Assembly (NCBI GenBank): GCA_947247005.1
Contig: OX365947.1
Coordinates: 1,254,530 to 1,318,529, forward strand
Length of the DNA stretch: 64,000 bases
Direction of reading: 5' to 3'
Origin: Spisula solida
Lineage: Eukaryota; Mollusca; Bivalvia; Venerida; Mactridae
A program made the translations under genes and the position numbers. This document shows, one piece after another, positions 11,862-22,905 of this stretch. The notes below the pieces were generated by a model, which was not told the origin of the DNA, ran no database searches, and saw only the letters and a program-made list of their open reading frames with translations. Positions within the stretch are counted from its first letter, which is position 1; every line of letters begins with the position of its first letter.

Positions 11862-14800
11862 GCTTTACACGTGATAGTATTTCCGAAGCCAGGTAGTAGA
11901 AAAATAATTAATGTTATCAATCACTGAATCAGCAAGTTGGTGTTAATCTGTCGGTCTATCTTTCATCTTTTAACTCCTTGAACTTGCGTTGTTTATTATT
12001 TTCTGTCTGATACCATCACGTGTTGATTAACCTCTGGGGTTATAGGCTGGCCACCGTCTGGAGTTTAGGAACCACCAAATAGATTTGTTCTAGTTCAATG
12101 TAAAGTGACAATTGTCGGCCTCAAATTTCAACAAGTTTTAGTCTATCGCCACCTGCCTTACATATGTCATCTAATTAAAACAGTATATTCAAGCTTCAAA
12201 ACTAATACGATAAAAAAGTGGGGTAATGTATATCAATAATAACTATTACAGAATGTATATAAAATCACTGTAAGCATATATTTTCCTGGAAATTCATAAG
12301 GCAACTGGTCTACAAGCGATCAGTCTGAATCATATAGTATTTACCTAGTACCAGAGACCTTAAATATACATGTATATTTAGGTTTACATATGCTAGTACT
12401 AACCACAGGTACATGTATAATTGATGATTGAGATTTTTACAGAAATTGGTCAATGATGTATAGTTTGAATCTGATGTATAAATTAACAATTTCTTTTTAA
12501 TTTTGTTTTTATTCTAATCGTTTTCAATGATGCAGTTACATGTGCTACTAACTCTAAGAAATAAGAATAAAATGCAAAAAGCATCATCCAGAGATCAGTC
12601 AATATTTGAAGACGTCACGAAATACATGAGTGAAAATTTTCAGGCACATGCCTGAACTCCAGGTTATAAGAGTTTTTTCTTTATTTTCCCTATAAAAATT
12701 GTTGATTTATTTGAGTATTTCAGGTTTTTGAGAATTCTAAACTTTCACCCATGTAAATATTTTACGGGTATTCAATCAGTCATAAAACTACGCGGACACA
12801 TGTCTCATTAACACAGAATATGTACCATACACATAAGTTACAACAGTCTAGAGATATTGATATTTATTCCAAAGACATGTGGTTAAATCATTAAATAAGG
12901 TGGAATTTATTATTATGAGATCTGCGGCACCGTTTTGTAACGTCCGCTTCTGAGGGAAATACAAACATCAGATGCGCCGTTTATGTCTCATGATTAGACT
13001 TCCCAGTAAAAGTTTAAATTCAAACAAAGACCATTGCTTGGGCATCAACAACTCGCTGGCTTCAAATAAGCACTGCACTGAAGTTTAAAAACCTTGTTTT
13101 TCCATACTATGAGTAAAGAGTACGTTAGTTTTCAGACAGTTTTTTCTTGTTTTCTCAAAATATTGATTTTGTACTTACGACCTTCTAATTCTAAGTCAGC
13201 GAACTATCCAAGAGCATTATTAAAGCACAGGTAAAAGTTTTTAGTCTTAAGACTGATTATAGTATTTTGAGAAATAATTGCACTATGTAATGTACATGAA
13301 TTGTATATGAAAAACATCAAGTTCTGTTCAGTATGTTGACAAAATAGTTTCAGTACTTTGATTGGTGCAGTGGATAAAGTACACACTTATCACCCGAACA
13401 ATCCGGGTTCGAGCGGATTATGTTCTTCAATGACAGTTGCTTGTGGAAGCGCAATTTAGGAAGTAACCCCCGTGTAACAATTTGCCGTTGTTATTTATAT
13501 TAGTCTTGTTATCTTTCAGTATGTACGGACGGCACGGTGTGTGAGGATATGTGCTCAGACCGTGTGTGTGGTGATTATCCCGAGGCACAATGTGTGTAAG
13601 TAAGATTTATTTCAAGTCTTGTCTCTTTGGTTCAATGAAGGCAAATATCATGGAGGCATTACCACAGATAACTGTTATTATATAAATAACACATAGCTTC
13701 GAGGGTGACAGTAAAAATGTCAGCCTGAGGAAAGTACTGTTACCCAAGGCCGATTTTGTAATGTTGATTTTCGTGTTTAGCTGAACAATACTTTTCAGAT
13801 TGAAAGAACCCAGGGGTCGTATTCAATATTGATCTTATTTAGTTTGAGAATAAGGATAGCCAATCATATCGCCTGTTACTGACCATGAGTTTAATATGGC
13901 GTGATCTGATTGGTTGTCCTTAACCTTAATTCAAGAAAGATCAATATTGAATACCACCCCAGGTCTAGATTTCAACAAAGATGCTTTTTCTTTTTTGTGT
14001 TCTTTTCTCCCTCTAATGTTTCTGTTGAGTGCCCCCTGTCCGATTTGTTATTGGCTTTCTGTGCAAACCAGCCCAGTGGGGGGGGGGGGTATTCAATATT
14101 GATCTTATTTATTTGGAGAATAAGGATAGCCAATCATATCACCTGTTACTGACCAAGAGTTTGATATGGTGTGATCTGATTGGTTGTCCTTATCCTTAAG
14201 TCAAGTAAGATCAATATTGAATACCACCCCTGGGTACAGTTTTATTAAATACCTTACGGAAATTTTAAAGTTACGCCCTTATACTGCTTCTATAACTGCA
14301 CAACTTGGGCTGGCATGGTTTGATATGAACGCATTACTGAATCATTGCTAATATTGCAGCTCAATTTATCCCAAGTAGTTGTTAAAGAATTGTAAATAGA
14401 GAGGTTGCGAAAGGCAACGTGTAACGTGTACGTGTACGTGAATACTATTTTTTGGTATTTCGTCATCCAGTTATGTGTAGTTTCTACAAGTAACGGACGT
14501 GTGACAGACGGAAATATAATGGGTACTACGTCACATAGGTATGCGTATGCACGGGAAACCCAATATTTTCGCCGGTAGTCTCAGTGAGTTTATATAAACA
14601 CTCATTATCGATTCACGAAGAAATCATGTTACAACTGCCTTGTGATGTTACACGCCCACGTTGTGTTTCGCAAGCCAATTTCAATTGCAACGCGTACGTA
14701 TACATGTACGGGTAGCTACACGTACACGTAGTCGTACACGTTCGAATCGCAACCTCTCTAATAATTCAAATTTGGACGCAAGTTTGCGATTTCCGTTAGT

Positions 14801-17800
14801 ACTTTGATAAAAAGGTTATTATAATAATAACAATAACGTCTTTATATGTATTTTCTGTGGATAAATAATTTGCTAATTTCATTATGGTGTATAATCATAC
14901 AGTCAAGACTGCTCCTGTGACGCAGCATGGACAATTGATGGTGTTGATGTCACAGAAGAATGCGACGAGGTTGACTTAGATGGCCTTGAGTTGGACCTGT
15001 TAGAAGAACTGGCTGAGGTACAGGATGAACTGGAAGCTGAAAAAATGGAGGACGAGATGGAAATAGAAGAATCTGATGATGGAAATATTAATAAGTAAGA
15101 TTTTTATAAATAATAATTAGGAAGATTTTTATAAATAATAATTAGTAAGATTTTCATAAATAATAATAATTAAGATTTTCATAAATATTAATAAGTAAGA
15201 TTTTTATAAATATTAATAAGTAAGATTTTATAAATATTAATTAGTTAGATTTTTTAGCTCACCTGAGCACGAAGTGCTCACTGGTGAGCTTTTAGGATAG
15301 GTGGCTGTCCGGCGTCCGTCGTCGTCCGTCGTCGTCCGTCAACAATTCCTTTAAATGACTTCTTCTCCTAAACCAATTGATGGAATTTAACCAAATTTCA
15401 CAGGAATGATCCTTGGGTGGTCCTCTTTCAAAGTTGTTCAAATGGTTCTGGTTAATTTATTAATTAGGTCACAGGAGCTAAAAATAGATTTTAAAAGTGA
15501 AAACTTAAAAAATCTTCTTCTCTGAAACCACAGGGCCTACAGCTTTGATATTTTGCATGAAGCTTCATCATGAGATCCTCTACAAAGATTGTTAAAATTT
15601 TGCCCCTGGGGTCAAAACTGCACCCGTCCCGGGGGTCACTTGTTTTGCAATAGAGTTATAGAGAGAAATCTTTGAAAATCTTTTCCTCTGAAACCACAAG
15701 ACCTACAACTTTGATATTTTGCATGTAACATCATAATTATTGGGGTCCTCTAACAAGATTGTACAAATTTTACCCCCATGGGGTTAAAATAGCCCCCTAC
15801 CCCAGTCACTATGTTATTGTAGAAAACTTTGAAAATCTTCTCTTATACCACAATGCAGACTCCCACTGACCTCACCTTTAGATAAGAAATAATGTTGGAT
15901 ATTTCTTTCTTGCTGACATTAATGACTTTTCAATGAGATATACTAAACCCTGACTCTGGTATCTGAATTCAAACATGTGTAGACCATCTGGTCATTTGTT
16001 CAGTCAGTAGGAGAAGTTTATTGTGTGTTCAGCTAGTAATTGTAGTCAATTAAGAAAATTGTATGTTTTACAGTATCAAGCTTGTACCATGTTTGTTAAG
16101 CAACCGTTGTCTTATAATTATAATCAATTTGATTATTTCAATCCATTATTTCACAAACTATCATGCCCATAAAGTGTATATATTTGCATACAAGTTAGTT
16201 GTGTTTTATATTCTTCCACCAAATATATCCCTCAATCTAAGGCTAACCTTAATAAATTCTTTGGTTGGAGTTACTCTATCTACTCACGAAAATCCCAGCA
16301 ACATATTTGGCCTTCAGGAGACATTTTTTACTTTAATGAGATTATTAAGTGTTCGTAAAAAATAATTAAAAACATTTCCTACTTACCTACCCGCCTAAAC
16401 ATTTCTGTGTAACTCCAAACAAAGAATTTTTTAAGGTCAGCCTGAGATATATGGGGTAAATTGCTTTCTACATGTCAGCTGTCTGGTACACTAAATGGTT
16501 TCAGATCAATAACTCGAGAACAGTTTGGCCTAAGATCATCAAACTTTGCTTTGAGGTTGGTTATCATCAATAGATGACCCCTATAATGTTTTTTGAGGTC
16601 ATTAAATAAACAGATAAGGTCATTAACCTTAAACATAATTATCATAGAGGCATATCCTACTATTCCGGAATAATCCGAGAATCAGGATTAGCTGCACTAA
16701 AAAAAATGAACTTCTATGTAGAAAAAGTTCATTTCTCGACTTAACATCACTCGAATATTACTCAGGTGAGCGATCCAGGGCCTTCTGGGCCCTCTTGTAT
16801 AAATATTAATAAGTAAGATTTTTATTTCTCATGATAGACTGCAGGGGTGGTATTCACAAAGCATCTTAAGGGAAAACTTAAATACATGGGTGAAAGTTTT
16901 CAGGCACATGCCTGAACTTCAGGTTTTTGAGAATGCCAAAAAGCCTGTTTTTCTTTATTTTTCCTATGTAAATTGTCAATTTTTGAGGATTTCAGGTTTT
17001 TCAGAATTTCAAACTTTCACCTATGTAAATAGTTTGACTTGAGTTAAAAAATTGAGCTGTTCATATTTTCCAAGAAACGAAGAATAACCCATGTTTTCTT
17101 TGGTATTATTGTAGCACGTTACAAAATGCTTCTTAACTATCTATAAAAAAAATAAAATTCCATGCTCCCATACACCTGAAGACTTTTTAAGATTTTTAAA
17201 AAATATTAAGTTTTACCTTAAGATGCTTTGTGAATACCACCCTAGAACTCTCCACAAGTCCAGCGGTCAGCGATTTCACCGACTACTAAGGGATTTACCA
17301 CTGGCTACTTTGATTAAGAAACTAATGGTTCCTTGACAAACAAACTCCATTTTGCACACCTAAGTACATGTACTACTGACTTCTTCGTCACAGTTTATTG
17401 GCTATATTATAATTTATAGAGAGCCCTGAAACTATGTGTGTAAGAATAATCATGATAACGACTTCATTTATTGTGGATTACATATTTGACAGCAATATAA
17501 ATTTTCTATTACGGGCAACTTCATTGGTCCAAGAATGGTTTTAGACATATTCCTAAACTTAAAAAAAGATTTAGTTTCATATTATTCGAACTCTATGTAG
17601 TCATGTTTGTAAGCGCACGAGTATGCAATGTAGATGAATGCGTGTCATATATCCAATGATCATGGCGACACTGGCCTACTGTCCTCAAACTTAATAGGGA
17701 TCATCCACCCTATTCTACCAGAACATCTGTAAAGTGTGAGGATCCAAGACTTAACCATTCTTGAGTAGACCCTAGTCTTTACCAATGTACACACTACTGT

Positions 17801-18891
17801 AGATGGACCTGTGCAAACAATATAGCCCTTCATCTTAGATAGGGCGACTATTCTAGTACATGTAGATCATACCGATCAACAATATCTCAGTGCTTTGATT
17901 TAGAAAGATACCGATGCAAGTGCATACATCAATACGATTTAATATGCTACTATTAATTCACTACATATTCACGAAATTTGGGCTTTCTCCGCGGTCTATA
18001 GTAAATTATTTCTGAATTTGCTTTATTTGGAAAATCATGTAACATCTTTTTCAGTATTTTGAAAGCATTTTAAATAAGTACTAATAAAAACATTATATTT
18101 GGTGAAAATGGACTATCAAAAAAATCTCATATTTAATGTATAAATTGATACTGCAGTGAAGTTCCGCTTATAAGACCAGTCAAAAAGGTGGTCTTAATAG
18201 CGAATCGGTCTTATTAGGAACTTTTTTGTTCTAAATTTAATACTTTGGGACCTTATACTGGCAAAAATATGCATGATTTCAAAATAATCAAAGTGGTCTT
18301 ATTAGCGGAACTTTACTGTATTACTATTTCATTGTTTGCAATAAATGTTGTTGTTTTTTTGTATAAAAATATGCGAACAACGATTTTCGTTAATTGGTCG
18401 AATATTACATTAGCGGTACGGGTATATTCAGTATTTTAGTAGTTTTTTTAACTTGTAGGAGAAAGGCTTGGAAGGCAAGAAGGAAGGCCAGAAGACAGGC
18501 GTGGTTAAAGAAGAAGGCTGGACAGAAGGGAGGAAATAGGAAATCATGGAAGGCAAAGAAAGTAGCCAAGGAAGCCAGAAGAGAAAAACTGATCAACAAA
18601 TGGACAGAGAAAGGTCTTACAGAGAAAGCTGAACAGTTCCAAACTAAATGGGCTGAACAATCTGAAAGGAAAAAGACCAAGTTTGCCATGAAGAAACAGA
18701 AGAAACAGGAACGAAAGGAGATGAAGAAAGCGATGACACCAGAAGAGAAACAAGAATGGATTGCTGATAAGAAGGCAAACAAACAGACCAGGATGCAGAA
18801 AAGGCAACAGTGGAAAGGAAAGAAAATGGTCCGCAAAGAAGCTCGTAAAGTAGCCAGAAAGACAGCACGCAAGGAATTGCAAAATAATTAA
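10696..18891 (+). CDS. Secreted Cys-rich / acidic / Lys-Arg-rich protein, 250 aa (four exons)
   Basis: Exons 10696-10747, 13520-13595, 14903-15094 and 18459-18891 join in frame to 250 codons plus TAA. Residues 1-17 (MMLRIVLAALIAVTVTA) are a signal peptide. Residues 18-63 carry eight cysteines (19, 25, 29, 34, 42, 46, 48, 63), with YPEAQC and CSCDAAW motifs reminiscent of small Cys-rich domains in bivalve secreted and shell proteins. Residues about 64-104 are strongly acidic (runs of E and D). Residues 107-250 are dominated by K and R with regular W, A and E, probably helical. I do not recognise a named family. A charge-segregated secreted protein would suit a mineral or byssal matrix, but this is inference. 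The start is fixed by the signal peptide and the TATA box; an AATAAA follows at 19171. Exon 3 reads AAT AAG TAA across its donor, so intron retention would give a 107-aa acidic form lacking the basic tail. Confidence 0.8.
11795..11892. repeat. (CT)n tract flanked by a ~30-bp direct repeat
   Basis: CTTTACACGTGATAGTATTT and CCGAAGCCAG occur on both sides of a 30-bp CT run (about 11829-11858), within intron 1 of the secreted-protein gene. Confidence 0.85.
12622..12758. mobile_element. MITE with ACATGRGTGAAA ends
   Basis: ACATGAGTGAAAATTTTCAG at the left, CTTTCACCCATGT at the right, A/T-rich flanks (AAAT/TAAAT). A second copy is nested at 16885-17025. Confidence 0.65.
13355..13425 (+). repeat. 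tRNA-like SINE head remnant
   Basis: A-box-like TTGGTGCAGTGGATAAAG and B-box-like CCGGGTTCGAGC at tRNA spacing. No cloverleaf can be completed, so it is not a tRNA gene. Confidence 0.5.
13812..14232. mobile_element. Two copies of the TATTCAATATTGATCTTA MITE in tandem
   Basis: Copies at 13812-13964 and 14081-14232 in the same orientation, each with CCAATCATATC and GATCTGATTGGTTGTCC internally, separated by about 115 bp of other sequence. Confidence 0.75.
14398..14761. mobile_element. MITE with AGAGAGGTTGCGA ends
   Basis: AGAGAGGTTGCGAAAGGCAA and its counterpart TCGCAACCTCTCT form the ends; ACGTGTACGTGTACGTG and ACACGTACACGTAGTCGT pair internally. It sits in intron 2 of the secreted-protein gene. 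Confidence 0.85.
15084..15254 (+). repeat. ~25-bp tandem repeat carrying copies of the exon-3 splice donor
   Basis: Seven units of the form AATATTAATAAGTAAGATTT, starting in the last codons of exon 3 (donor at 15095) and continuing to the repeat element at 15255; an eighth unit resumes at 16801. At least five units retain GTAAGA. Confidence 0.85.
15255..16798 (-). mobile_element. Pearl/Helentron-like non-autonomous element
   Basis: In minus orientation it starts ACAAGAGGGCCCAGAAGGCC and GATCGCTCACCTGAGTAA and ends with a GACGGAC-rich tract and a hairpin built from AGCTCACC and GGTGAGC. It interrupts the 25-bp donor repeat in intron 3 of the secreted-protein gene. No coding capacity is seen. 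Confidence 0.75.
16844..17242. mobile_element. MITE with GGTGGTATTCACAAAGCATC ends, holding a nested MITE
   Basis: Ends pair over at least 30 bp (GGTGGTATTCACAAAGC / GCTTTGTGAATACCACC). The ACATGGGTGAAAG MITE (16885-17025) is inserted within it. Another full copy is 45873-46138 (PECR intron 1), and fragments are at 5191-5270 and 10990-11060. Confidence 0.85.
17898..18010. mobile_element. Relic of the 5.8-kb element's inverted end
   Basis: AGAAAGATACCGATGCAAGT through CTCCGCGGTCTATA matches the inner part of the right inverted repeat at 58790-58890. The rest of intron 3 (17245-18150) is otherwise unremarkable. Confidence 0.65.
18154..18318. mobile_element. Pogo/Tigger-type MITE
   Basis: CAGTGAAGTTCCGCTTATAA at the left and TTATTAGCGGAACTTTACTG at the right, next to TA on the right side. 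It lies 140 bp before exon 4 of the secreted-protein gene. Confidence 0.75.
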
Positions 18892-19170
18892 GAAGTGACT
18901 TAAAGGTGTTCTACAAAGACAGTGCATACAATTAACTGGTCCGGAAGTAAACAGAAAATTATACATTATGAGTCACACAATCGTTTTCAGAACAACGACA
19001 CATGCATTGCATTTATTTCCGTTATATTGGTTATACTTAACGACAAAAAGAATATAAATATGTGTATTCTTGAATTGATAATCTTTTATTTTTCATCCTC
19101 ATTTTCTACATTTCTTTCATTTCATCATTTTATGCCTCATTGTAGAGTAGCTTTCATATTTTTCTAGGAA

Positions 19171-19176
19171 AATAAA
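19171..19176 (+). promoter_or_regulatory. Poly(A) signal of the secreted Lys-rich protein gene
   Basis: AATAAA lies 279 bases after the stop codon at 18891, giving a 3' UTR of about 300 bases. Confidence 0.55.
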
Positions 19177-19599
19177 TCTGAATCACTTCACATTCTCTTG
19201 TTTTTGCTTGGTGAGAAATTAACCCCTTACTCCATGGAGACAAATGTTGACATATCTACTTTACAGCCCTCTTACACCCTTGTCGTGACGGATACCATCA
19301 GGAATGAGGTATCGAGAGTGTATGATATATTTATCACATATCATGCGGTCCAGGAGTGCCGTAAAGCCGTGACGTAAATATCGTTCAGCACTCCCAGATC
19401 GTGCAATAAATATTTAAATTAGCTTGACGTGACGTTAGCCAATCAATGCATTGATCAGTCACCGACGTCAGGATAATATCAACGTCACTATGACGTCGCG
19501 CTCATTGTACCGCTAAATTTTGGCGGAAACATATGCAGCGCACATCATCCTTCTGAACAATATTGAGCGTTTTCTAAGGTTATGTGATAAATAGAATCT

Positions 19600-19738
19600 T
19601 ACATTCGTGCTCATTACATACGAGTTTTATTAAACTCGTCGACAAAAAACAATATGACACTCGGCAAAGCCTCGTGTCATATCATTTTGTCCACTCGTTT
19701 AATAAAACTCGTATGTAATGAGCACTCATGCAAGATCC
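19600..19738. repeat. Palindromic repeat (about 65-bp arms)
   Basis: GTGCTCATTACATACGAGTT and TTTATTAAACTCGT pair with ACGAGTTTAATAAA-type sequence and AACTCGTATGTAATGAGCAC; the loop holds ATGACACTCGGCAAAGCCTC. Palindromic MITE or MITE remnant. Confidence 0.8.
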
Positions 19739-19739
19739 T

Positions 19740-21120
19740 CTATAAGTACTTGTTATAAGCATCCTGCAATCTGTTATCAGGTCCCAATTCCACGAAACAA
19801 CTTAAGTTATTACTTAGCTAAAACTGTTATTTTGAATTCATTATATGACTACCATTATAGTCTAGTGATATATATTATTACCAGAAACTGTGTATTGAGT
19901 GCTTAATAATAATGTAGGCGATCTTTGTATAAAATTCTGATGGAAATCCAACAATAATGAACTTTGTACTTTAGGTTGTTATAACAACAGACTTAAGTTT
20001 TTATTTCAGTTTATTATAACTGTAAAACACTATTTTCTGTAAAAATCAGTCTTAAATTGCCATCTCACGGAGATCAAACAATATATACTATATACGATTA
20101 TTATTATTATTATTATTATTATTATACTAGTACATTTGAGTCATTTAACCCACAAAATATGTTTTTAAAATAGCAATCTTAGGCAATTACTTCAGTTTGT
20201 TCGTGGAAATGAGGCCGAATACTGCTAACATAATAGATTATGTGGTATATGGAGTCAATGGTAAATCAAACTGGGCCAGGAATTACTTACACTCAGCACT
20301 TGGCCGCTCAAATATCGAAATTCACTCTTTTGAGGTTCATAGTGACATTGTTTGAGAACAAAAAGTTGTAATATAGCAAATTGGTACTAAATATTATTTG
20401 CCTTATTTTCTTGTGTAATTAAGTGTACAAGTATATGTATGCTATGATCGTAATGGGGAAAAATAGTAAATTATCCCCCCTTACTACTCTCTAAAACTCC
20501 ACCGGTCCTATCATGCGGATTACTCTGTTTTTATCCCTGTTTTGTTTATTGCACATGGTAGTAATTAGGCTGAAATATTTGCAACATTAATTATCAGATC
20601 AAATAATAAATTTGGCTACATGTTGTTTACACACCATGGTATATTAATATTTATGGCCCTAACATATTAGGTAATACAGAAGTGAGAATTTCAAATCTAA
20701 AATCAATGATATTTCAGTTAAAAACAAGGATAAAGTCCGAGGATCTCAACTAGTTAGGACCTGTATGCTAATTGGTCTACCTCGGGCTTTATCTTACAAG
20801 GGAGATAATTTATATGTCACTTATGTCTCTCATTGATCAGTCTGTGTGCAGAGTGTGACACACATATTCAATAATTTCATTTACACCTCATAAATAGCAC
20901 ACACTGACAAAGATAATGTTCCAGATGTTATTTAACACTCATATAACATTTTTATACATTTTCCACATCTAGATTTGCATTTTAAAGTAAATAATAGCTC
21001 ATTATATATTTTTTTCAATATTGGAGTGACGAGTGTTGAGTTCAAGTATTTGTTGTAATTACGGGCCTTGGTCCGAAGATTCAACAGAAATAAGTTAACC
21101 TGCTGAAGATAACTCTAGGC
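19740..21120. other. Intergenic AT-rich sequence
   Basis: No gene, inverted repeat or tandem repeat beyond the (ATT)n tract at 20098-20125 was recognised. Confidence 0.5.
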
Positions 21121-21125
21121 CTGGC

Positions 21126-22487
21126 GTGCTGTCTGTCAACATTTAGTGAGTTTATACTCAGACTTTATGGTAGCTCGGTGGTCCAGTGGGAAACTCTTCA
21201 TAACGGATACGTGCTGTCTGTCAACATTTAGTGAGTTTATACTCAGACTTTATGGTAGCTCGGTGGTCCAGTGGGAAACTCTTCATAACGGATACGTGCT
21301 GTCTGTCAACATTTAGTGAGTTTATACTCAGACTTTATGGTAGCTCGGTGGTCCAGTGGGAAACTCTTCATAACGGATACGTGCTGTCTGTCAACATTTA
21401 GTGAGTTTATACTCAGACTTTATGGTAGCTCGGTGGTCCAGTGGGAAACTCTTCATAACGGATACGTGCTGTCTGTCAACATTTAGTGAGTTTATACTCA
21501 GACTTTATGGTAGCTCGGTGGTCCAGTGGGAAACTCTTCATAACGGATACGTGCTGTCTGTCAACATTTAGTGAGTTTATACTCAGACTTTATGGTAGCT
21601 CGGTGGTCCAGTGGGAAACTCTTCATAACGGATACGTGCTGTCTGTCAACATTTAGTGAGTTTATACTCAGACTTTATGGTAGCTCGGTGGTCCAGTGGG
21701 AAACTCTTCATAACGGATACGTGCTGTCTGTCAACATTTAGTGAGTTTATACTCAGACTTTATGGTAGCTCGGTGGTCCAGTGGGAAACTCTTCATAACG
21801 GATACGTGCTGTCTGTCAACATTTAGTGAGTTTATACTCAGACTTTATGGTAGCTCGGTGGTCCAGTGGGAAACTCTTCATAACGGATACGTGCTGTCTG
21901 TCAACATTTAGTGAGTTTATACTCAGACTTTATGGTAGCTCGGTGGTCCAGTGGGAAACTCTTCATAACGGATACGTGCTGTCTGTCAACATTTAGTGAG
22001 TTTATACTCAGACTTTATGGTAGCTCGGTGGTCCAGTGGGAAACTCTTCATAACGGATACGTGCTGTCTGTCAACATTTAGTGAGTTTATACTCAGACTT
22101 TATGGTAGCTCGGTGGTCCAGTGGGAAACTCTTCATAACGGATACGTGCTGTCTGTCAACATTTAGTGAGTTTATACTCAGACTTTATGGTAGCTCGGTG
22201 GTCCAGTGGGAAACTCTTCATAACGGATACGTGCTGTCTGTCAACATTTAGTGAGTTTATACTCAGACTTTATGGTAGCTCGGTGGTCCAGTGGGAAACT
22301 CTTCATAACGGATACGTGCTGTCTGTCAACATTTAGTGAGTTTATACTCAGACTTTATGGTAGCTCGGTGGTCCAGTGGGAAACTCTTCATAACGGATAC
22401 GTGCTGTCTGTCAACATTTAGTGAGTTTATACTCAGACTTTATGGTAGCTCGGTGGTCAAGTGGGAAACTCTTCACCACGGATCCAG
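21126..22487 (+). repeat. 85-bp x16 near-identical tandem array containing a SINE A box
   Basis: Unit starts recur exactly every 85 bp (21128, 21213, 21298 ...). Units are identical by eye except the last, which diverges after CGGTGGTCAAGTGGG. Each contains TGGTAGCTCGGTGGTCCAGT, a tRNA-like A box, but no B box. Confidence 0.97.
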
Positions 22488-22690
22488 ATATCAAATGTTT
22501 GAATCTCCACAGGGACACTTGACCATTTCTGAAATGATATTTCAGTGTTTTTCAACCAACTACAAATGAGCTGTTGGTTACTCTGGGGTGAAACTCAGAG
22601 GTGCAACTCATGTGTATCGGTGTTATACACCAGGCACATTAAGGAACAATAGAGTCGGTTCGAACATCACTGCAATCACTCCGTTCACTC
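22440..22690 (+). mobile_element. SINE whose head founded the 85-bp array
   Basis: The last array unit runs into a B-box-like TGTTTGAATCTCC and then a body with TATCGGTGTTATACACCAGG and CACATTAAGGAACAATAGAG. The same body appears at 41950-42085, 49405-49500 and, inverted, 39935-40075. Confidence 0.7.
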
Positions 22691-22825
22691 ATACTCAATA
22701 CAAATGTTGTTCATGATAGAACTATGCATAGCAATTACATACAACATAAAGAACATACATAAACAAGAGGGCCATTGGCCCTATAGCGCCCACCAGGGTA
22801 CTGTTTTATCAAAGCACTTACGGAA

Positions 22826-22905
22826 ACCTAGTTTATCGACAGTAAAACATAGTTTTTCGACCGTTAACATAGGTTTACGCAATTATTGGACAATTGGCAT
22901 GCCAT
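22826..22905. mobile_element. Remnant of the palindromic-array element family
   Basis: Reads AACCTAGTTTATCGAC, CGACCGTTAACATAGG, then TTATTGGACAATTGGCATGC, the same terminal signature as the 47677-50648 element. Confidence 0.7.

Noticed and set aside
15265..16790. Protein-coding gene in intron 3 of the secreted-protein gene
   Set aside because: The sequence is a pearl/Helentron-like repeat with typical ends. The 100-codon frame at 16063 has no family features.
18405..18966. Minus-strand frames opposite the Lys-rich exon
   Set aside because: Antisense shadows of a purine-rich coding exon, giving Phe/Leu/Ser-rich translations with no support.
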